Assembly (NCBI GenBank): GCA_003501665.1
Contig: DNOQ01000064.1
Location: 19,142-24,869, forward strand
Direction: 5' to 3'
Origin: Bacteroidales bacterium
GTDB taxonomy: Bacteria; Bacteroidota; Bacteroidia; Bacteroidales; VadinHA17
DNA length: 5,728 bases
Shown: piece after piece, positions 1 through 5,728 of the stretch
How the letters are laid out: the number at the start of each line of letters is the position of its first letter
Position numbering within the stretch: the stretch's first letter is position 1
The notes under the pieces: model-generated
Database searches by the model: none
The model's input: only the letters and a program-made list of their open reading frames with translations
Told to the model about the DNA's origin: nothing
Program-made: the position numbers and the translations under genes

Positions 1-462
1 CTTGTCTATATCGCAGATAAAGAGCATCTTAATGTGACGGAAGTAAGCAATATGATCAACAAGAAAAGCGGTGTTTTCGGAATTTCACAAATATCATCTG
101 ATATGCGTGATCTGAAGACGGCAGCTGAAGCCGGAAATAAGAAGGCTATCCTTGCACTAAAAATGTATGCATATAAAGTAAAGAAATTCATCGGCTCCTA
201 TATGGCTGCCCTGAACGGTGCAGATATTCTTGTTTTTACAGGCGGGATAGGTGAAAATGGTTATCAGATGAGAAAAATGATCTGTTCCGATATGGAAAAC
301 CTCGGAATTCTGTTTGATGATGAGGCTAATAATGGAAGTGAGGGAAAAGATATCATAATCTCGAAGCCCGAATCAAAAGTTACTGTAATTGCAGTTACAA
401 CGGATGAAGAACTTGTCATAGCATCCGATACCCGTGCAATTGTAGAAGAACAGAAGATATAA
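1..462 (+). CDS. ackA: Acetate kinase, C-terminal part (5' truncated by window edge)
   Basis: Acetate kinase transfers phosphate between acetyl-phosphate and ADP in the cytoplasm, giving acetate and ATP. The frame is open from base 1, so the gene starts upstream; 153 residues are visible of a family length near 400. The visible part is the C-terminal half of the ASKHA fold. It contains SSDMRDL at about residues 32-38, whose Asp and Arg match the nucleotide-side Asp/Arg pair of the family. FTGGIGEN follows at 79-86, the family's glycine-rich adenosine-binding loop. TDEELVIA near the C-terminus carries the Glu that helps place Mg2+ in characterised acetate kinases. Residues that bind acetate are in the missing half. 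The GTG at position 34 is not taken as a start because homology continues upstream of it. The gene is 25 nt ahead of ptb1 on the same strand. Butyrate and propionate kinases are relatives, but the GGIGEN and SSDxRD context fits AckA best. Confidence 0.93.
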   Translation, partial: LVYIADKEHLNVTEVSNMINKKSGVFGISQISSDMRDLKTAAEAGNKKAILALKMYAYKVKKFIGSYMAALNGADILVFTGGIGENGYQMRKMICSDMENLGILFDDEANNGSEGKDIIISKPESKVTVIAVTTDEELVIASDTRAIVEEQKI

Positions 463-476
463 ATTTGTAAACAAAT
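463..476. repeat. 14-bp perfect inverted repeat between ackA and ptb1
   Basis: The sequence ATTTGT-AA-ACAAAT begins directly after the ackA stop codon and lies 11 nt before the ptb1 start. The 6-bp arms match perfectly around a 2-nt centre. A 2-nt loop is too tight for a full RNA hairpin, so if it is functional a DNA operator for a dimeric regulator is more likely than a terminator. In A/T-rich intergenic DNA it could be chance. No T-run follows it. Confidence 0.35.
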
Positions 477-487
477 CACTAAAGAGA

Positions 488-1390
488 ATGGCACTCAAAA
501 GCCTTAACGACCTTAAGAATGTTGTTGCCGGCGGGCCAAGAAAGAAACTTATTGTGGCCGCGGCCCAGGACCAGCATTCCCTTGGAGCTGTTGTGAGAGC
601 CTGGAAGGAAAATGTAATTGACCCTATCCTGGTTGGTGATAAGGAGAGCATCCAGAATATTTGTGCGGAAAATAATTATGACATAACCGGAGTAAGGATA
701 GTACATGAACCTGATACCGAGATGGCAGTCGAATTGTCTGTTAAGATGATTAACAATCGTCAGGGAGACATTCTGATGAAAGGGAAAGTTGGTACATCAA
801 TTTTGCTTAAATGTGTTCTTAACAGGGAATGGGGTTTGAGAACCGGTAATCTTCTTTCACATTTTGCTCTATTTGAGGTAGATACATACCACAAAGTGAT
901 TGCAGTAACTGATGTCGCGATGAATATTGCTCCAAATTTGCAGGAGAAGATTGCAATAATCAACAATTCAGTAAGTTGCCTGATCAAGCTTGGGTATAAT
1001 ATGCCAAAAGTTGCGGTACTGGGTGCAGTGGAAATGGTTAATGAGAACATGGAAGCCACTCTTGATGCTGCATTACTTTCCAAAATGAACCAGCGCGATC
1101 AGATTAAAAATTGTATTATAGACGGACCATTGGCATTTGACAATGCCGTCAGCCTTGAAAGTGCAAAGCATAAAGGCATCAGGAGTGAAGTTGCCGGGGA
1201 TACCGACCTGCTTCTCATGCCGGATATCGAGGTGGGTAATGTTTTGTATAAATCGCTGGTATTCTTTGCCAGAGCAAAGGTTGCTGCAGTGATCCTGGGT
1301 GCAAGAGTTCCCATTGTACTTACCTCAAGATCTGATTCAGAACAGGCAAAATTTTACAGTATATTACTTTCTGCTGCTGCAAGCAGATAA
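488..1390 (+). CDS. ptb: Phosphate butyryltransferase (phosphotransbutyrylase), Ptb1
   Basis: This cytoplasmic enzyme exchanges CoA for phosphate on short acyl-CoAs (butyryl-CoA and often isobutyryl-, valeryl- or isovaleryl-CoA), giving the acyl-phosphate used by butyrate kinase. It is 300 aa, the normal length for the phosphate acetyl/butyryltransferase (PTA_PTB) fold. Ptb signatures run in order: AAAQDQHSLGAV (about 24-35), MKGKVGTSILLKCVLN (97-112), GLRTGNLLSH (116-125), TDVAMNIAP (141-149), IDGPLAFDNA (211-220), VAGDTDLLLMPDIEVGN (235-251), YKSLVFFARAK (254-264) and PIVLTSRSDS (275-284). The last holds the Ser-Arg pair that is catalytic in phosphotransacetylases. The ATG at 488 fits the family N-terminus; upstream is AAAGAGA, a poor ribosome site. 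It is followed 10 nt later by a paralogue and then by buk, the classic ptb-buk arrangement. No damage is seen. The exact acyl substrate cannot be read from sequence. Confidence 0.92.
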   Translation: MALKSLNDLKNVVAGGPRKKLIVAAAQDQHSLGAVVRAWKENVIDPILVGDKESIQNICAENNYDITGVRIVHEPDTEMAVELSVKMINNRQGDILMKGKVGTSILLKCVLNREWGLRTGNLLSHFALFEVDTYHKVIAVTDVAMNIAPNLQEKIAIINNSVSCLIKLGYNMPKVAVLGAVEMVNENMEATLDAALLSKMNQRDQIKNCIIDGPLAFDNAVSLESAKHKGIRSEVAGDTDLLLMPDIEVGNVLYKSLVFFARAKVAAVILGARVPIVLTSRSDSEQAKFYSILLSAAASR

Positions 1391-1400
1391 TCTTCCCGAT

Positions 1401-2303
1401 ATGATCAGATCTCTTGATCAGATGGTCGAAAAGGTAATTTCGGTAAACAAAAAGCACCGGATTGCTGTAGCATGGGCACAGGATGCAAATACAGCCGGAG
1501 CCGTTTACCGTTCTGCCTGCAGTGGATTCGCTGATGCTATAATGATTGGTGAACCGGATAAAATAGAAGAGGTTTGTTTAAACAATAATATACCATCCGG
1601 TCTCTTTGAGATCATCGGTGCAGAAAATGAAACTGCTGCTGCCGAGACTGCTGTAAAACTCGTAAAAACGGGTGATGCTGACATTGTTATGAAAGGTCTT
1701 GTCGGAACCGATATCTTCCTTAAAGCTGTTATGGATAAAAATCTTGGCCTGATGCAGCCGGATGCTGTTCTCACTTATGTGGGGGCAATCGAAATACCTC
1801 AATATCACAAGGTTTTATTTATAACTGATCCCGCGGTTATACCTTATCCGGGACTTAAACAAAAGATAGCCATGACGGCTTATTCGATCGAAATGGCTCA
1901 CCGGTTCGGCATCGGGATTCCCAAAATTGCCCTCATCGGAGCTTCGGAGAAAGGGAGCCGTCATTTTCTTTATTCTTCCGATTATGCAGCCATTAAAATT
2001 ATGGCTGAAAAGGGAGAATTCGGAAATTGTGTTATTGACGGACCGCTTGATCTTTTTCTGGCATGCGACAGGAAGAGCGCCGGGATAAAAGGTGTAGTCA
2101 CACCCGTTGCCGGTGATGCCGATATACTGGTATTCCCTTCCCTTGAATCCTCTAATCCTTTCTATAAGTCAATAATGCTGTTCGGACATGGTGAGCTGGG
2201 AGGATTGATTATGGGAACCACACGACCTGTAGTTCTGATGTCAAGAAGTGAAAGCGAAAAATCAAAATATTATTGTATCGCTCTTGCATGCCTGATGGAC
2301 TGA
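1401..2303 (+). CDS. Divergent phosphate butyryltransferase-family paralogue, Ptb2
   Basis: This is a second PTA_PTB-fold protein, presumably an acyl-CoA:phosphate acyltransferase. Starting at the ATG at 1401 it is 300 aa, the same as Ptb1, and the two align almost without gaps. Shared stretches include AQD (26-28), MKGLVGTDIFLKAV (97-110), YHKV (135-138), VIDGPLD (211-217), VAGDADILVFPSLE (236-249) and YKS (255-257). It departs from the canonical pattern: GLRTG is GLMQP, LSH is LTY, TDxAMNIAP is TDPAVIPYP, VGN is SSN, FFAxAK is LFGHGE, and SRSDS is SRSES. The Ser-Arg pair remains, so activity is plausible but substrate choice may differ. The frame is open back to an ATG at 1299 inside ptb1, but that start would overlap ptb1 by 92 nt and add 34 residues with no family match. 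ATG 1422 is also possible. No Shine-Dalgarno is seen. Buk starts 6 nt downstream, suggesting coupled translation. Confidence 0.85.
   Translation: MIRSLDQMVEKVISVNKKHRIAVAWAQDANTAGAVYRSACSGFADAIMIGEPDKIEEVCLNNNIPSGLFEIIGAENETAAAETAVKLVKTGDADIVMKGLVGTDIFLKAVMDKNLGLMQPDAVLTYVGAIEIPQYHKVLFITDPAVIPYPGLKQKIAMTAYSIEMAHRFGIGIPKIALIGASEKGSRHFLYSSDYAAIKIMAEKGEFGNCVIDGPLDLFLACDRKSAGIKGVVTPVAGDADILVFPSLESSNPFYKSIMLFGHGELGGLIMGTTRPVVLMSRSESEKSKYYCIALACLMD
1402..1423. repeat. Short repeat TGATCAGAT x2 around the ptb2 start codon
   Basis: TGATCAGAT occurs at 1402-1410 and again at 1415-1423. Because TGATCA is its own reverse complement, the two copies can also pair as a 6-bp stem with a 7-nt loop, and this stem includes the last two bases of the ATG at 1401. 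The second copy ends inside the alternative ATG at 1422. It could modulate ptb2 initiation or be coincidental coding sequence. Confidence 0.3.
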
Positions 2304-2309
2304 AGTTAA

Positions 2310-3389
2310 ATGAATATACAAAGAAGACTTATTCTGGCTGTCAATCCCGGTTCCACTTCAACAAAATTCGCACTTTTTGAAGAGGCAGACCGGATATTTG
2401 AAAAGAGTTTGTCCCATTCTTTTGAAGATATGGCTGCTTTTAAGCAGATTACCGACCAGCTGGATTTCAGGAAAGATCTTATTTTAAAAGAACTTGAGGA
2501 ACGGAATACGGATTTTTCCGCAATTTCTGCCATTGTTGGCAGAGGTGGCCTGGTAAGGCCGATTGAATCAGGAGTCTATGAGGTAAATCATACGATGATA
2601 TCGGACCTGAAAAAAGGATTGCTTGGCCAGCATGCCAGTAATCTTGGAGGGCTGATTGCAAATGCATTGGCATTGGTTATACCAAATGCAAGAGCATATA
2701 TTGTCGATCCTGTGGTAGTTGATGAACTTCAGCCTGTCGCGAGGATATCGGGACATCCTGAGATTCAGAGGATTTCTATTTTTCATGCTCTTAATCAGAA
2801 AGCGGTTGCACGCATTTACGCTGCATCAGAAGGAAAGCATTATGAAGATATGAACCTTATCGTTGCCCATATGGGTGGTGGTATAAGTGTAGGTGCTCAC
2901 CGAAAGGGAAGAGTGGTTGACGTCAACAATGCACTCAACGGCGATGGGCCTTTTTCACCGGAGAGGTCAGGAGGGCTACCCGCTGGCCAGCTTGCAGATC
3001 TCTGCTTCAGCGGTAAATATACAAGGGATGAGATCAAATCGATGATTACAGGAAAAGGAGGTATGGTAGCTTATCTCGGAACAAACAGCTTCCTCGATGT
3101 CTGCAGGAAAGCTGATGAAGGTGATCGTGAAGCAATCCTGATCAGGGATGCAGCATCCTATCAGACGGCCAAAGAGATTGGTTCAGCTGCCACAGTACTG
3201 GAAGGTAACATAGACGCAATAATTCTTACAGGCGGAATGGCATATCAGAGGGATCATGTCGACAGAATAAGGAAGATGGTCGGGTTTATTGCAAAGATTG
3301 TCATCTATCCCGGTGAGGACGAGTTAAAATCACTGGCATTTAATGGATTGCTCGCTCTGGACGGGAAAATCATGATCATGGATTACTGA
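2310..3389 (+). CDS. buk: Butyrate kinase (branched-chain or short-chain fatty acid kinase)
   Basis: Butyrate kinase converts butyryl-phosphate (or isobutyryl-/isovaleryl-phosphate) and ADP to the free acid and ATP in the cytoplasm, taking the product of the adjacent Ptb enzymes. The protein is 359 aa, typical for Buk and shorter than acetate kinase. ASKHA-fold signatures are in order: VNPGSTSTKFALFE (11-24, phosphate-1 loop), VGRGGLVRPIESGVYEVN (76-93), VDPVVVDELQPVARISGHP (132-150), HMGGGISVGAHRKG (187-200, phosphate-2 loop), NALNGDGPFSPERSGGLP (207-224, a Buk hallmark), and LTGGMA (306-311), which takes the place of acetate kinase's GGIGEN. The ATG at 2310 follows the ptb2 stop by 6 nt with no clear ribosome site, consistent with translational coupling. 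The 3' end overlaps the convergent SDR gene by 14 nt. No key residues appear to be missing. Preference between butyrate and branched acids cannot be told from sequence. Confidence 0.95.
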   Translation: MNIQRRLILAVNPGSTSTKFALFEEADRIFEKSLSHSFEDMAAFKQITDQLDFRKDLILKELEERNTDFSAISAIVGRGGLVRPIESGVYEVNHTMISDLKKGLLGQHASNLGGLIANALALVIPNARAYIVDPVVVDELQPVARISGHPEIQRISIFHALNQKAVARIYAASEGKHYEDMNLIVAHMGGGISVGAHRKGRVVDVNNALNGDGPFSPERSGGLPAGQLADLCFSGKYTRDEIKSMITGKGGMVAYLGTNSFLDVCRKADEGDREAILIRDAASYQTAKEIGSAATVLEGNIDAIILTGGMAYQRDHVDRIRKMVGFIAKIVIYPGEDELKSLAFNGLLALDGKIMIMDY

Positions 3390-4071
3390 ACGCCACAGGA
3401 ATAATCTTTCCATTGAAGAATTTACTTCCTTTCAAAGCAAAACCGGAAATCAGTTCACCCATTTCCATTGCATTAACAGGGGCTTTATATCCCGGGAAGG
3501 CCTCTTCAAGCATCTCCGTCTGAACCGATCCCAGAGCAAGACAGTTTACAACTATGCCGGCTTCACGAAACTCCTCGGCCAGACACTCGGTTAAACAGGA
3601 TAATGCTGCCTTGGAAGCACTGTAATATGATAACCCCCTGTATTTGGAACTTCCCTGAAATCCTCCCATACTTGTTATGTTAACTATGTGTGATCCTTTA
3701 ATCATAAATGGAAATAATGTGCGGATTACCGATGCAGTACCGAAAAAATTCGTCTCCATCATTTGCCTTGTTTCACACGGAGTGAAGTCGGAAAAACTCT
3801 TTGAAACAAGAAATCCTGCAGTATTTATCAGTATATCAATAACATTAAAATGTGACGATACTGTTTCACGAAATTTTACTTCATGATCTTCATATTTGGA
3901 AATATCAATACGGCATGGAATTAATTTACCCGATACTGGCAGCGAGGAAATCTGGTTTAAAGCATTTTCGTTCCTGCCTGTAATGAGAACAGAGTTGCTT
4001 TTGTCCCGGGCAAGAATCAGAGCAACTTCTTTACCTATGCCTCTTGTGGCTCCGTTTACAACAATATTCAT
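3376..4071 (-). CDS. Short-chain dehydrogenase/reductase (SDR) family oxidoreductase
   Basis: This is a classical SDR, an NAD(P)-dependent oxidoreductase of 231 aa with a Rossmann fold and no signal peptide, so cytoplasmic. Visible elements are the cofactor loop NGATRGIG at about 6-13 (TGxxxGxG type, first Thr replaced by Asn), NTAG at 83-86 (usual NNAG), catalytic Asn in METNFFG (N108), Ser in NITSM (S134), and YSASK with Y150 and K154. The tetrad is therefore complete. Arg10 in the loop and TGRN at 31-34 hint at NADP(H) preference, which is inference. The usual PG motif after the active site reads LGSVQTEM, so the Pro is lost. At 231 aa it is slightly shorter than typical 3-oxoacyl-ACP reductases (about 245). 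The substrate is unknown. The gene converges on buk with a 14-nt overlap and is divergent from the secreted protein, so it is probably transcribed alone. The ATG at 4071 puts the glycine-rich loop at the expected position. Confidence 0.9.
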   Translation of the reverse strand: MNIVVNGATRGIGKEVALILARDKSNSVLITGRNENALNQISSLPVSGKLIPCRIDISKYEDHEVKFRETVSSHFNVIDILINTAGFLVSKSFSDFTPCETRQMMETNFFGTASVIRTLFPFMIKGSHIVNITSMGGFQGSSKYRGLSYYSASKAALSCLTECLAEEFREAGIVVNCLALGSVQTEMLEEAFPGYKAPVNAMEMGELISGFALKGSKFFNGKIIPVAFSNP

Positions 4072-4179
4072 TCTGTCATTTTGACTTAAAAGAAATAATA
4101 AAATAGATTTTTTCGTTTATTTGCAATTCCATGTCAAATTTACAAAAATGTTGTTATGGTATACTTTAAATATATGGCC
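4072..4179. promoter_or_regulatory. Divergent intergenic region with presumed promoters
   Basis: This 108-nt A/T-rich stretch separates the start of the SDR gene (leftward) from the start of the secreted protein (rightward), so both promoters should lie here. The best + strand candidate is TTTACA at 4139-4144, 15 nt, then TATACT at 4160-4165. The spacing is shorter than the usual 17, so this is weak. No clear Bacteroidota-type TTTG plus TAnnTTTG pair was found on either strand. ATTTG at 4119-4123 and CAAAT at 4135-4139 form a 5-bp inverted repeat that might be an operator or chance. Confidence 0.4.
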
Positions 4180-4755
4180 ATGATCCGCAAGATTGCATTA
4201 ACAGGTCTGTTGACTTCAGTTTTGATCGTCTATACCGGTTTTAATGCATATTCTCAGAGAACCAGGAACGAAGCACCTCCGCTTCGTGAAAGAATCTTTT
4301 TCGGAGGTGATTTCGGCCTGCAGTTCGGTACTATTACCAACATCGAAATTGCCCCGGTTGTTGGTTTATGGGTATTACCCCGGCTGGCAGTTGCAGCAGG
4401 GCCCGAGTACACCTATTATGCACGGAAAAATATTGGCAGCACCAATATTTACGGGGGGAGGGTGTATACACAGTTTGTATTGATCCAGGATTTAAATAAT
4501 ATTATTCCTGCCGGAATTCATTTGGGACTATTTCTTCATGTAGAGGATGAATTCCAAAGCCTGGAATCTGTTACTCCCTTCTGGAATACCGGTGCGACTT
4601 CTGAGAGATTTACAGTCAATACATTTCTCGCTGGTGGGGGTATAAGCCAGCCAATGGGGAGGAGAGCAATGCTCAACCTTACATTTCTGTGGGCGCTGGA
4701 TGATGCTTATGATCTTTATGGTAATCCTGAAATCCGAATAAGCTTCATATTCTAG
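4180..4755 (+). CDS. Secreted hypothetical protein, probable small outer-membrane beta-barrel
   Basis: I do not recognise a named family. The protein is 191 aa from the ATG at 4180. It opens with a Sec signal peptide: basic MIRK, a hydrophobic run at about 5-20, and probable cleavage near AYS-Q (25/26). The mature part alternates polar and hydrophobic residues in short segments rich in Gly and aromatics, such as FFGGDFGLQFG (40-50), GPEYTYYARK (74-83), YGGRVYTQFVLIQ (91-103), AGIHLGLFLHV (111-121) and FLAGGGI (149-155). It ends in EIRISFIF, with a terminal Phe as is common for outer-membrane barrels recognised by the BAM complex. An eight-strand-type porin-like or opacity-like protein is a reasonable inference. 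In-frame ATGs also exist at 4156 and 4174; 4180 gives the cleanest signal peptide, and 4156 would overlap the candidate -10 box. There is no Shine-Dalgarno. The gene converges on the symporter with 7 nt between stops. Confidence 0.72.
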   Translation: MIRKIALTGLLTSVLIVYTGFNAYSQRTRNEAPPLRERIFFGGDFGLQFGTITNIEIAPVVGLWVLPRLAVAAGPEYTYYARKNIGSTNIYGGRVYTQFVLIQDLNNIIPAGIHLGLFLHVEDEFQSLESVTPFWNTGATSERFTVNTFLAGGGISQPMGRRAMLNLTFLWALDDAYDLYGNPEIRISFIF

Positions 4756-4762
4756 CCTTTCA

Positions 4763-5728
4763 TTAAATTTTAAGGGTTTCTCCTTCTGATTTTGCTATAA
4801 TTACGGCTGCACAGGTATCACTGTAAACATTAATTGCTGTTCTGAACATATCCAGGATCCTGTCTACTGCAAGCACCAAACCAATACCTTCGAGGGGCAA
4901 TCCGACAGCTTTGAGAACAACAGCCATCATCACCAGTCCGGCCATCGGTATCCCGGCAGCTCCTATTGCCGCAAGAAGGGCGGTAAAGATCACAATCAGC
5001 TGTTGAGTGAAGGTAAGATCGATCCCATATGCCTGGGCAATGAACATTACAGCCACACATTCATAAAGTGCTGTTCCGTTCATGTTTATTGTAGCCCCCA
5101 GAGGCAGAGTGAAACTGGCTATTTTGTTTGATACACCGTCGTTGTTTTCGACAGCTTCCATTGTGAGAGGTAATGTTGCATTTGATGAAGATGTCGAAAA
5201 AGCCGTCAGCAGAGGAGTGGCCATATTCCTCAAATGCTTCAGCGGACTGACACGGCCCAGTATCTTTACCGATAGCGGTAGTGTAATCAGTGCATGAAAC
5301 ATAAGTGCCGCCAGAACAGTTATAAAATATAGTCCAAGCCTGCTGATTACCTCAGTAATTTCATTACCCATCAGCACCTGCTGGGCTATTACTTTTGCCG
5401 TGATGCTGAATATTCCGACAGGTGTGAATTTGATGACAAACATCGTGATTTTCATAATCACATTCAGCACGGCGCTTAAAAAATCCATCAGGATAATTCG
5501 GGGTTTCTCGTTTATCCTGGTGATAAAGTATCCGAACAAGATTGCAAAGAAAATGATCGACAGCATATTACCTTCTGTAAGAGACTGGAAAATATTTGTC
5601 GGAACAATTTTAATGAGAGTACTTCCAAAGGAGTCGGAGGCGGCAGAAATATTTTCCACGGGTACAGTAAATCCAAGCTCAGCACCCTTTCCGGGACTAA
5701 TAGCCTTGACAAAGAAGAATCCGGTTAC
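4763..5728 (-). CDS. Dicarboxylate/amino acid:cation symporter, DAACS family (N-terminus beyond window)
   Basis: This inner-membrane secondary transporter uses a Na+ or H+ gradient to import acidic amino acids or C4-dicarboxylates. The frame is open to the window end, giving 321 residues of a family length near 420, so roughly 100 N-terminal residues are missing. The GTG at 5659 is not a start because family sequence continues before it. In visible numbering: hydrophobic segments around 54-70 and 85-115, another near 132-152, hairpin 1 STSSSNATLPLTM (179-191), TM7 PLGATINMNGTALYE (209-223), hairpin 2 AAIGAAGIPMAGLVMM (253-268), and TM8 DRILDMFRTAINVYSD (289-304). TM8 keeps the Asp, Arg, Asn and Asp (D293, R296, N300, D304) that bind substrate and Na+ in GltPh and EAATs. 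NMDGT reads NMNGT here. The Arg of HP1 in GltPh is Ser. The conserved TM8 Arg favours an acidic substrate; glutamate/aspartate versus dicarboxylate is not resolved. It is convergent with the upstream secreted protein. Confidence 0.92.
   Translation of the reverse strand, partial: VTGFFFVKAISPGKGAELGFTVPVENISAASDSFGSTLIKIVPTNIFQSLTEGNMLSIIFFAILFGYFITRINEKPRIILMDFLSAVLNVIMKITMFVIKFTPVGIFSITAKVIAQQVLMGNEITEVISRLGLYFITVLAALMFHALITLPLSVKILGRVSPLKHLRNMATPLLTAFSTSSSNATLPLTMEAVENNDGVSNKIASFTLPLGATINMNGTALYECVAVMFIAQAYGIDLTFTQQLIVIFTALLAAIGAAGIPMAGLVMMAVVLKAVGLPLEGIGLVLAVDRILDMFRTAINVYSDTCAAVIIAKSEGETLKI

Noticed and set aside
760..1083. A 107-codon open frame on the - strand inside ptb1.
   Set aside because: It lies fully within a well-supported gene, its translation shows no domain or composition bias typical of a real protein, and it has no promoter or ribosome site of its own.
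1299..1400. An upstream ATG at 1299 would extend Ptb2 by 34 residues.
   Set aside because: The extension overlaps the end of ptb1 by 92 nt, has no Ptb-like sequence, and using 1401 gives a 300-aa protein that aligns end to end with Ptb1.
4139..4165. TTTACA-15 nt-TATACT as a confident sigma70-type promoter for the secreted protein.
   Set aside because: The spacer is short and Bacteroidota promoters usually follow a different consensus, so it is mentioned only as a weak candidate.
4753..4800. Possible bidirectional terminator between the secreted protein and the symporter (CCTT...AAGG around 4756-4775).
   Set aside because: Only four outer pairs match and the inner part has several mismatches; there is no G/C-rich stem or clear T-tract.
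5657..5728. GTG at 5659 (- strand) as the start of the symporter.
   Set aside because: The frame stays open to the window end and the extra 23 residues continue family-like sequence, so the gene is cut by the window rather than starting there.
1..5728. A defence, mobile or other previously undescribed multi-gene system.
   Set aside because: All main frames are explained by known metabolic, transport or envelope families; no transposase, integrase, nuclease, toxin pair, direct-repeat array or RNA element was seen.

Overview
The window looks like ordinary chromosome from an anaerobic, fermentative bacterium, most likely a member of the Bacteroidota. Three things point there: start codons preceded by A/T-rich sequence with no convincing Shine-Dalgarno motif, a compact ack/ptb/ptb/buk acid-producing cluster, and a small secreted protein that looks like an outer-membrane barrel. 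This placement is an inference. No rRNA, tRNA, CRISPR array, insertion sequence or phage gene is visible.

Left part (1-3389, + strand): four genes in one direction with gaps of 25, 10 and 6 nt, probably one operon. They are the C-terminal part of acetate kinase (cut by the window start), a canonical phosphate butyryltransferase (Ptb1), a divergent Ptb paralogue of exactly the same length (Ptb2, 300 aa each), and butyrate kinase. Ptb turns an acyl-CoA plus phosphate into an acyl-phosphate. Buk or Ack then passes the phosphate to ADP, giving ATP and a free acid (butyrate, branched-chain acids or acetate). The cluster is therefore a substrate-level phosphorylation module for ending fermentation.

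Middle part (3376-4179): a short-chain dehydrogenase/reductase on the - strand converges on buk and overlaps it by 14 nt. A 108-nt A/T-rich intergenic stretch then separates it from the next, divergent gene and presumably holds promoters for both.

Right part (4180-5728): a secreted, beta-strand-rich hypothetical protein on the + strand converges, with a 7-nt gap, on a DAACS-family (glutamate/dicarboxylate:cation) symporter on the - strand. The symporter's N-terminus lies beyond the window end.

I did not find a clearly new system. The best second-look items are the divergence of Ptb2 from Ptb1 at otherwise conserved positions and an Asp-to-Asn change in the symporter's NMDGT cation-binding motif.
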